Positions 26,933-32,630 of a stretch of DNA of 32,630 nucleotides are shown in pieces; positions within the stretch are counted from its first letter, which is position 1, and each line of letters begins with the position of its first letter. The position numbers and the translations under genes were made by a program. Source of the stretch: Glycomyces luteolus. Its GTDB lineage: Bacteria; Actinomycetota; Actinomycetes; Mycobacteriales; Micromonosporaceae. The DNA lies in contig NZ_JAPZVP010000006.1 of NCBI RefSeq assembly GCF_027622875.1, positions 146,621-179,250 on the forward strand, given 5' to 3'. Below the pieces are notes generated by a model. It did no database searches. It saw only the letters and a list, made by a program, of their open reading frames with translations, and was not told the origin of the DNA.

Positions 26933-28110
26933 TACTTCACCCGCAGGTGTTCGAGGTACTGCTCGTAGTTGCGGCGGGATTCGGCGATGGAGTCGCCGCC
27001 GAACTTCTCCAGGGCGGCCTCGGCGAGGACGTAGGCGACCATGTGCTCGGCGACGACGGCCCCGGCGGGGACCGCGCAGACGTCGGAGCGCTGGTTGATC
27101 GCTTCGGCGGCTTCGCCGGTGGTGGTGTCGATGGTGCGCAGCGGGCGCGTGAGCGAGGAGATCGGCTTGAGCATCGCGGAGACGCGGAGCGGCTGGCCGG
27201 TGGTGATGCCGCCTTCGAGGCCGCCGGCGCGGTCGGTGAGGCGCTCGACGCCGCTGGGCCCGGCGACGATCTCGTCATGGGCGGAGGAGCCGCGCACCGC
27301 GGCCTGCATGAGGCCGTCGCCGATCTCGACGGCCTTGACCGACTGGATCGACATGAGGGCGGTGGCGAGGCGGGCGTCGAGCTTGCGGTCCCACTGGACG
27401 TGGGAGCCGAGGCCGGGCGGGAGGTGGTAGGCGAGGACCTCGACGACGCCGCCGAGCGTGTCGGCGTCCTTCTTGGCGGCGTCCACTTCGGCGACCATGC
27501 GGGCGGAGGCCTCGGGGTCCATGCAGCGCAGCGGGTCGGCGTCGACGGCCGCGAAGTCGTCCGGGGTCGGCACGAGGCCTTCCTTGGCGCGGACGGGGCC
27601 GAGGGCCTTGACGTGGGAGACGATCTCGATGCCGAAGGCCTGCTTGAGGAAGGCCTTGGCGGCGGTGCCGCCGGCGACGCGGGCGGCGGTCTCGCGGGCG
27701 GAGGCGCGCTCGAGGATCGGGCGGGCGTCCTCGTGGTCGTACTTCTGCATGCCGGCGAGGTCGGCGTGGCCGGGGCGCGGGCGCGTGAGCGGGGCGTTGC
27801 GGGCGATCCCCGCGAGTTCGGCCGGGTCGACGGGGTCGGCGGCCATCACGGTCTCCCACTTGGGCCACTCGGAGTTGCCGACGCGGATGGCGATCGGCGA
27901 GCCGAGGGTGCGGCCGTGGCGGACGCCGCCGATGAAGCTGACGGCGTCGGCCTCGAACTTCATGCGCGCGCCGCGTCCGTAACCGAGGCGGCGGCGGGCC
28001 AGTTCGGCCGCTACCGCGTCGGTGGTCAGCTCGATCCCGGCGGGCAGGCCGTCGAGCGTGACCACGAGTTCGGGTCCGTGAGATTCTCCAGCAGTCATCC
28101 ATCGCAACAC
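26932..28110 (-). CDS. aroC: Chorismate synthase
   Basis: A 392-residue FMN-dependent enzyme that converts EPSP to chorismate, the branch point to aromatic amino acids. Signatures are the N-terminal [45 protein letters not shown] (the GHAD motif), [14 protein letters not shown], and the C-terminal segment [20 protein letters not shown]. The start is GTG at 28110, giving the usual MLRWMTAG; a longer frame adds 27 residues without family likeness. No Shine-Dalgarno is clear; CAGACT lies eight bases upstream, so a leaderless start is possible. It is the first gene of the aro operon. Two GATCGGGCACC repeats lie upstream. Confidence 0.96.
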   Translation of the reverse strand: MLRWMTAGESHGPELVVTLDGLPAGIELTTDAVAAELARRRLGYGRGARMKFEADAVSFIGGVRHGRTLGSPIAIRVGNSEWPKWETVMAADPVDPAELAGIARNAPLTRPRPGHADLAGMQKYDHEDARPILERASARETAARVAGGTAAKAFLKQAFGIEIVSHVKALGPVRAKEGLVPTPDDFAAVDADPLRCMDPEASARMVAEVDAAKKDADTLGGVVEVLAYHLPPGLGSHVQWDRKLDARLATALMSIQSVKAVEIGDGLMQAAVRGSSAHDEIVAGPSGVERLTDRAGGLEGGITTGQPLRVSAMLKPISSLTRPLRTIDTTTGEAAEAINQRSDVCAVPAGAVVAEHMVAYVLAEAALEKFGGDSIAESRRNYEQYLEHLRVK

Positions 28111-28139
28111 GCCGTCAAGTCTGCCACCCGCGCTGATGT

Positions 28140-28192
28140 GATCGGGCACCTGGTGGAAAGCGTGTCTCATGGGCTGGGCGCGATCGGGCACC
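28140..28192 (-). repeat. Two GATCGGGCACC direct repeats upstream of aroC
   Basis: GATCGGGCACC occurs at 28140-28150 and 28182-28192, 42 bp apart (four helical turns), in the spacer that should hold the aroC promoter. Each could be bound by a regulator, or the match may be chance in GC-rich DNA. Confidence 0.5.
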
Positions 28193-28196
28193 CCAA

Positions 28197-28222
28197 GGCC
28201 GCCCCCCTCGCGGGGGGCGGCC
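28197..28222 (-). terminator. Perfect 11-bp terminator after cupin gene
   Basis: GGCCGCCCCCC (28197-28207) and GGGGGGCGGCC (28212-28222) pair perfectly around a TCGC loop, 20 bases after the cupin stop. It is followed on the minus strand by TTGGGG and lacks a long T tract. It would insulate aroC from cupin transcription. Confidence 0.75.
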
Positions 28223-28242
28223 CGGTCCTTGCGGCCTCGCGG

Positions 28243-28596
28243 CTACATGTCGCCCATGGCCTTGCCGAAGTCGACCAGCACGACCTTGTGGTCGCCGATG
28301 ACTTCCGCGTCGTGCCCCGGCGGGATCTCGAACACGTCTCCGGCGTTGATGTCCTTGTCGGTGCCGTCGTTCATATGGACCTTCAGGTGCCCCTCGATGC
28401 AGTAGCCGAGGTGGTTGGCCTGACAGGAATCGCCGCCGACGATCGGTTTGACGTCGTTGGACCAGCGCCAGCCCTTCTCGAACTCGGAGAACTCGACGGG
28501 CATGCCGTCGAGCATCACGGTGTCCCTGTGCCCGTGGCCGCTGAGATCCACGGTCTGGTCGGGCTTGCTGAAGTTCTTGACTGCCACTTGATGCAT
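28243..28596 (-). CDS. Small cupin-domain protein
   Basis: A 117-residue single-domain cupin. The cupin motifs are visible as GDSCQANHLGYCIEGHLKVHM (about 54-74; metal-ligand His61 and His69 pattern) and GDVFEIPPGHDAEVIGDHKVVLVDF (about 86-110, His94). Cupins are small beta-barrels that bind metal or sugar ligands; the enzymatic role here cannot be told. The ATG at 28596 is preferred, although an in-frame TTG 15 bases upstream exists; GGTGAG precedes the ATG. It is alone on the minus strand, between the aro operon and the divergent LacI-family gene. Confidence 0.75.
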   Translation of the reverse strand: MHQVAVKNFSKPDQTVDLSGHGHRDTVMLDGMPVEFSEFEKGWRWSNDVKPIVGGDSCQANHLGYCIEGHLKVHMNDGTDKDINAGDVFEIPPGHDAEVIGDHKVVLVDFGKAMGDM

Positions 28597-28734
28597 GGCT
28601 CTCACCCCCAAGCTGGAGTCTATGGCCGTATCGAGAGCAGCATTCGCGTTTCGGCGAGTGCCCCGAGATGGGCAAAGGGTTGCCGAGCCCGGCGCCCGCG
28701 GTCCGCGCCGACCCGCTTCCTGGTACCGGGTGGT

Positions 28735-28740
28735 TACACT
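28735..28740 (+). promoter_or_regulatory. Possible -10 of LacI-family gene
   Basis: TACACT fits TAnnnT about 75 bases before the LacI-family ATG. No convincing -35 is visible. The 204-base gap between the cupin and LacI genes holds no gene. Confidence 0.25.
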
Positions 28741-28815
28741 GGTCCCTTCGTTCCCAGGTCAGCCCCTCAATACTGGAACTTTCAACAAAGCTGCATAAGG
28801 AAGGACGACGGTGCG

Positions 28816-29868
28816 ATGAGCCCCCAGCACGCGCGGAGATCCCCAGACCGCTCCCCGGCACCGCGGTCCCGCAAACCCACGATGGCCGACGTCGCCGCCG
28901 AGGTCGGCGTCTCGCGGGCGCTCGTGTCGCTGGTGTTCCGCGGCCAGCCCGGCGCGAGCCCCGACACCCGCGAGCGGGTCTTCGACGCCGCCGCTCGGCT
29001 CGGCTACAAGCCGGACATGGCCGCGCGGCTGCTGGCGCGCGGCCGCAGCAAGGTCCTCGGCGTGCTCTTCACCGCCAGGAACCCGTACCACATCGACCTC
29101 GTGGAAGCGATCTACCCGGCCGCCGAGGAGCTCGGCTACGACCTGGTGCTGAGCGCGACGGTGCCGACCCGCAACGAGCACAACGCGATCGAGGCGCTCA
29201 TCGGACACCGCAGCGAGGCGCTGCTGCTGTGCGGGCCCACGATCCCCGACGAGGACGTGACCGAGCTGGGCTCGCGGGTGCCCACGGTGGTGATCGGGCG
29301 CCATATCAAGGACGCGCGGGTCGACGTGGTCACCTCGTACGACCGGCCCGGCGCCCGGGAGGTGGTCGACTACCTGGTGGGCCTCGGGCATCGCGACATC
29401 GTGCACGTGGACGCGGGCAACCGGCCGGGCGGGCCGGAGCGGCGGCGCGCCTATCGCGACGCGATGCGGGCGCACGGCCTGGCCGACCGCGTCCGGGTGA
29501 TCCCGGGGAACCACTCGCAGGAGGGCGGCTCGGAGGCGGCGCGGCTGCTGCTGGAGGAGGACGCGCCGCTGCCGACGGCGGTGTTCGCGGCGAACGACCA
29601 GTGCGCGATCGGGCTGCTCGACGTGTTCACCCGGGCCGGGGTGAAGATCCCCGAGCAGGTCTCGATCGTGGGCTACGACGACAGCCACATCGCCGGGCTG
29701 AGCCACATCGACCTGACCACGGTGCGCCAGGACGTGCCGCGGCTCGCGCAGCTCGCCGTCGAGGCTGCCGACGAACAGCTCAGGGGCGCAAGGGATCCCG
29801 GCGTGTGCTTGAAACTGGAGTCGAAGCTGGTCGTGCGCGGCACGAGCGGTCCGCCCGCCTCGGAGTGA
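28816..29868 (+). CDS. LacI-family regulator, likely CelR-type
   Basis: A 350-residue LacI/GalR repressor. The N-terminal DNA-binding domain spans about 20-70 (PTMADVAAEVGVSRALVSLVF, then SPDTRERVFDAAARLGYKPD and the hinge region AARLLARG). The periplasmic-binding-like ligand domain follows from about 78 (VLGVLFTARNPYHIDLVEAI, later VIGRHIKDARVDVV, GHRDIVHVDAG, and VSIVGYDDSHIAGL). Placement just upstream of a GH9 cellulase, and a CelR-like operator in between, suggest a cellobiose- or cellodextrin-responsive repressor; the ligand is inferred. AAGGA precedes the ATG by about ten bases. Its stop is one base before the cellulase -35, so the genes are adjacent but separately promoted. Confidence 0.9.
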   Translation: MSPQHARRSPDRSPAPRSRKPTMADVAAEVGVSRALVSLVFRGQPGASPDTRERVFDAAARLGYKPDMAARLLARGRSKVLGVLFTARNPYHIDLVEAIYPAAEELGYDLVLSATVPTRNEHNAIEALIGHRSEALLLCGPTIPDEDVTELGSRVPTVVIGRHIKDARVDVVTSYDRPGAREVVDYLVGLGHRDIVHVDAGNRPGGPERRRAYRDAMRAHGLADRVRVIPGNHSQEGGSEAARLLLEEDAPLPTAVFAANDQCAIGLLDVFTRAGVKIPEQVSIVGYDDSHIAGLSHIDLTTVRQDVPRLAQLAVEAADEQLRGARDPGVCLKLESKLVVRGTSGPPASE

Positions 29869-29897
29869 TTGACATTTACATATTTGAATGACAAGAT
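29869..29897 (+). promoter_or_regulatory. Likely cellulase promoter
   Basis: TTGACA (29869-29874), identical to the -35 consensus, is followed after 17 bases by CAAGAT (29892-29897), which keeps A2, A5 and T6 of the -10. The region is AT-rich against the genome. Transcription would start near 29904, inside the operator below. Confidence 0.55.
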
Positions 29898-29903
29898 GGC
29901 TGG

Positions 29904-29917
29904 TGGTATCGCTCCCA
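29904..29917 (+). promoter_or_regulatory. CelR-like operator
   Basis: TGGTATCGCTCCCA matches the Thermobifida fusca CelR operator TGGGAGCGCTCCCA at 12 of 14 positions, with the right half intact. It overlaps the inferred transcription start of the cellulase and lies 36 bases after the LacI-family stop. Binding would block initiation. Confidence 0.65.
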
Positions 29918-29937
29918 AACTCAATGGAGGGCACCCC

Positions 29938-32529
29938 ATGCCGCGAACCGCACTTCGCCGGAGACGCCTCGGCGTCGCCGTCTTGACCGCTCTGGCACTC
30001 GGCGCCGCCGCAGTGCCCGCCACGCAGGCCCTGGCCCAGGACGAGGAGCCCACCGACCTCATCACCAACGGCGACTTCGCCTCCGGCACGAACGGCTGGT
30101 GGACCACGGCCAACCTGACCGGCGCGGTGGCCGACGGCGAGTGGTGCGTCGACGTGCCCGGCGGCACCGCGAACGCCTGGGACGCCATCGTCGGCCAGGA
30201 CGGCCTGCCCCTGGTCACCGGCGAGTCCTACGAACTGCGCTTCACCGCCCGCGCCTCCGCCGACGTGAGCGTCCGCGCCCTCGTGCAACGCCCGGTCGAC
30301 CCCTGGCCGACCGCGGTCGAGGAGTTCCCGCTGCTCACCAGCGAGGCGCAGGACTTCAGCTACGCCTTCACCGCCAACGCCGACTGGACGGACGCGCAGC
30401 TCGCGTTCCAGATCGGCCGCCACGCCGACCCGTGGCAGTTCTGCATATCGGAGGTCCAGTTGCTCACCGGAGCCGAACCGCCCGTGTACGAGCCCGATAC
30501 CGGGCCGCGCGTACGCGTGAACCAGGTCGGGTACCTCCCCGACGCGCCGAAGCGGGCCACACTCGTCACCGAGGCGACCGACCCGGTCCCGTGGCGGCTC
30601 CACGACGCCGCGGGAGCCCTGGTGGCCGAAGGCGATTCGGCACCGCACGGCGCTGAGTCCACCTCGGGCGAATCGGTGCACGTCATCGACTTCTCCGACG
30701 CGGCCGCCACCGGCGAGGGCTTCACCCTCACCGCCGACGGCGAGACCTCGTATCCGTTCAGCATCGGCGGGGACGCCTACGGGGACTTGGCGGTCGACGC
30801 GATGTCCTTCTACTACCCGCAGCGCTCGGGGATCGCGATCGACGACGCCATCGCGCCCGGATACGGCCGCGAGGCCGGGCACGTCGACGTCGCTCCGAAC
30901 CAGGGCGACGGGGCCGTGTCCTGCTTCGCCGACGCCTGCGACTACAGCCTGGACGTGAGCGGCGGCTGGTACGACGCGGGCGACCACGGCAAGTACGTCG
31001 TCAACGGCGGCATCTCGGTCGCGCAGCTCATGTCCGTCTACGAGCGGGCCCTCCACGCCCCCACCGGCGACGCGACCCGCCTCGCCGACGGCAGCCTGCG
31101 CATCCCCGAGCACGGCGACGGCGTTCCCGACGTGCTCGACGAGGCCCGCTGGGAGGTCGAGTTCCTGCTCTCGATGCAGGTGCCCGCGGGCGAGGAACTG
31201 GCGGGCATGGCCCACCACAAGATCCACGACGAGAAGTGGACCGGCCTGCCGCTCATGCCGGCCGACGACCCGCAGCCGCGCTACCTGCAGCCGCCGTCGA
31301 CCGCCGCGACCCTGAACCTGGCCGCGGCCGCCGCGCAGGCCGCGCGACTCTTCGCCCCGTACGACGCCGAGTTCGCGGCCGAATGCCTGGAAGCGGCCGA
31401 GACCGCTTGGGCGGCGGCGCTCGCGCACCCGGACCTGTACGCGCCGGACACCAGCCCCGACGGCGGCGGCCCCTACGGCGACTCCGAGGTGAGCGACGAG
31501 TTCTACTGGGCCGCGGCCGAACTGTTCCTGACCACCGGCGCGAAGTCCTATGAGGAATACCTGCTCGGCTCGAAGCTGCACGAGGCCGACTCGTTCGGCG
31601 CGGGCGCCTTCTACTGGGGCAGCGTCGCCGCCCTCGCGAAGCTCGACCTGGCCCTGGTGCCGAACGCCCTGCCGGGCCGCGACGACGTGGTCGCGCAGGT
31701 CGTGGCCGGGGCCGACAAGTACCTCGAGCTGCAGGCGGCGAGCCCGTGGGATCTCTCCTACGGCTCCAACGGGACCTTCGACTGGGGCTCCAACAGCGCC
31801 GTGCTCAACGAGCTCGTGGTCGTGGCCACCGCCTTCGACCTCACCGGCGAGTCGCAGTACCGCGACGGCGTGCTGGTCGGTCTCGACTACATCCTGGGCC
31901 GCAACGCCCTCGGCAACTCCTATGTGACCGGTTACGGCTCGCACGACTCGCACAACATGCACAGCCGCTGGTACGCCAACCAGCTCGACCCGAGCCTGCC
32001 GAACCCGCCCGCCGGAACGCTCGCGGGCGGACCGAACTCGGTCCCGGCGACGTGGGACCCGATCGCGCAGCGCTGGCTCACCGGCTGCGCCCCGCAGCGG
32101 TGCTACATCGACGACATCGGCTCGTGGGCGACGAACGAGCTGACGGTCAACTGGAACGCCCCGCTCGCGCAGATCGCGAACTTCGCGGCCGAGCAGGCGA
32201 CCGGTACGGTCGCGACGACCCCGTCGTGCCAGGTGGAGTACCTGATCAACGGCCAGTGGCCGAGCGGGTTCAACGCGCAGATCCTCGTCACCAACACCGG
32301 TGACGAACCGCTGAACGACATCACGCTCAAGTGGGCGCTGCCGACCGGACAGTCCATCGTGCACTCGTGGAGCGTGGCGCTGGAGCAGGACGGCCACATG
32401 GTGACCGCCACCGACGTGGCCGGAGGCCAGGAGCTGAAGCCCGGCCGGACGTTCACGTTCGGGCTCATCGGCGGCAAGGACGGCCGCACCGCGGTCGCGC
32501 CCGCGTCGGTGACCTGCTCGGCCGCCTGA
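29938..32529 (+). CDS. Secreted GH9 cellulase with CBM4-like and CBM2
   Basis: An 863-residue secreted endoglucanase-type enzyme. The signal peptide is about 1-33 (RRRR, hydrophobic core, cut after ALA before QDEE). A CBM4/9-like module spans about 40-178 (ITNGDFASGTNGWW), followed by an Ig-like CelD_N domain (about 190-277, RVRVNQVGYLPDAPKRA). The GH9 catalytic domain (about 280-752) has GWYDAGDHGKYVVNGG with Asp346 and catalytic Asp349, the GRNALGNSYVTGYG segment, and the proton donor Glu734 in ATNELTVNWNAPL. A CBM2 module follows (764-860, Cys764 and Cys860). The usual WNxxI Trp of CBM2 is replaced by VAGGQELKPG. GGAGGG lies seven bases before the ATG. Repression by the LacI protein is inferred. 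Confidence 0.94.
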   Translation: MPRTALRRRRLGVAVLTALALGAAAVPATQALAQDEEPTDLITNGDFASGTNGWWTTANLTGAVADGEWCVDVPGGTANAWDAIVGQDGLPLVTGESYELRFTARASADVSVRALVQRPVDPWPTAVEEFPLLTSEAQDFSYAFTANADWTDAQLAFQIGRHADPWQFCISEVQLLTGAEPPVYEPDTGPRVRVNQVGYLPDAPKRATLVTEATDPVPWRLHDAAGALVAEGDSAPHGAESTSGESVHVIDFSDAAATGEGFTLTADGETSYPFSIGGDAYGDLAVDAMSFYYPQRSGIAIDDAIAPGYGREAGHVDVAPNQGDGAVSCFADACDYSLDVSGGWYDAGDHGKYVVNGGISVAQLMSVYERALHAPTGDATRLADGSLRIPEHGDGVPDVLDEARWEVEFLLSMQVPAGEELAGMAHHKIHDEKWTGLPLMPADDPQPRYLQPPSTAATLNLAAAAAQAARLFAPYDAEFAAECLEAAETAWAAALAHPDLYAPDTSPDGGGPYGDSEVSDEFYWAAAELFLTTGAKSYEEYLLGSKLHEADSFGAGAFYWGSVAALAKLDLALVPNALPGRDDVVAQVVAGADKYLELQAASPWDLSYGSNGTFDWGSNSAVLNELVVVATAFDLTGESQYRDGVLVGLDYILGRNALGNSYVTGYGSHDSHNMHSRWYANQLDPSLPNPPAGTLAGGPNSVPATWDPIAQRWLTGCAPQRCYIDDIGSWATNELTVNWNAPLAQIANFAAEQATGTVATTPSCQVEYLINGQWPSGFNAQILVTNTGDEPLNDITLKWALPTGQSIVHSWSVALEQDGHMVTATDVAGGQELKPGRTFTFGLIGGKDGRTAVAPASVTCSAA

Positions 32530-32541
32530 GCATGAGCCGTG

Positions 32542-32560
32542 CCCGGGCGCGGCGCCCGGG
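32542..32560 (+). terminator. Cellulase terminator hairpin
   Basis: CCCGGGC (32542-32548) and GCCCGGG (32554-32560) form a seven-bp stem with a five-base loop, 12 bases past the stop. It is followed by a G run rather than T. Sequence reliability falls here because of homopolymers. Confidence 0.45.
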
Positions 32561-32630
32561 GGCGGGGGGGGGGGGGCCCCGGGGTCGCCACCGGCCGCCC
32601 CGCTGCGTGGGGGCGCGGCGGGCGCGCCGG
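32561..32630. other. G-rich low-complexity contig end
   Basis: No gene is visible. A run of 13 G (32564-32576) is followed by CCCCGGGG-like sequence and the 14-base string shared with the left end (32613-32626). It probably reflects a break in the assembly. Confidence 0.6.

Noticed and set aside
28738..28757. CelR-like site before the LacI gene (TGGTCCCTTCGTTCCCA)
   Set aside because: 17 bases long with poor symmetry and low identity to the 14-bp consensus.
28759..32397. Long minus-strand frame opposite LacI and cellulase genes
   Set aside because: Low complexity and no domain; the plus-strand genes are clear.

Overview
This 32.6-kb window is about 70% GC and has dense genes, many GTG starts (13 of 30), stop-start overlaps of 1-8 bases and few T-rich terminators. 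These traits, plus a bldD gene, an actinobacterial integration host factor (mihF) next to gmk-rpoZ-coaBC-metK-priA, and an EF-P with a PGKGP loop, mark a high-GC actinobacterium. A mycelial Micromonosporales or Glycomycetales relative is possible, but that is inference. Homopolymer runs (11 C near the left end, 13 G near the right end) suggest a whole contig broken at hard-to-sequence ends.

Left part (1-7.6 kb) is accessory: a two-component system (histidine kinase, LuxR-type regulator), a VOC/PhnB-like protein, a DUF1801 protein, a large XRE-NB-ARC-TPR (STAND) regulator, a small two-helix membrane protein, a DUF72 protein and a DUF4190 membrane protein.

The core (7.6-28.1 kb) is nearly all on the minus strand. 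Read in transcription order it has three blocks. (1) aroC, an aroK-aroB fusion and aroQ form an overlapping shikimate-pathway operon. (2) efp and nusB follow, closed by two hairpins shared with the convergent bldD. (3) Divergent from bldD, pyrR-pyrB-pyrC-carA-carB-pyrD-pyrF encode carbamoyl-phosphate and de novo UMP synthesis, followed by mihF, gmk, rpoZ, coaBC, metK and priA. The pyrR leader has a PyrR-binding-loop consensus placed so that its hairpin could mask the pyrR Shine-Dalgarno. A 17-bp hairpin starts four bases after the carB stop, and metK ends in a T-tailed terminator from which priA may start as a leaderless message.

The right part (28.2-32.6 kb) holds a cupin protein and a probable cellulose-utilisation pair: a LacI-family regulator followed by a secreted GH9 cellulase (CBM4-like, Ig-like, GH9, CBM2). 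A 14-bp site matching the CelR operator at 12 of 14 positions lies where transcription of the cellulase should begin.

No tRNA, rRNA, CRISPR array, insertion sequence or phage gene was seen. No wholly new system stands out. The best leads are the PyrR/Shine-Dalgarno hairpin, the CelR-type operator, the aroKB fusion, the carB-pyrD hairpin and the triple CTGAAAG repeat before the STAND gene.
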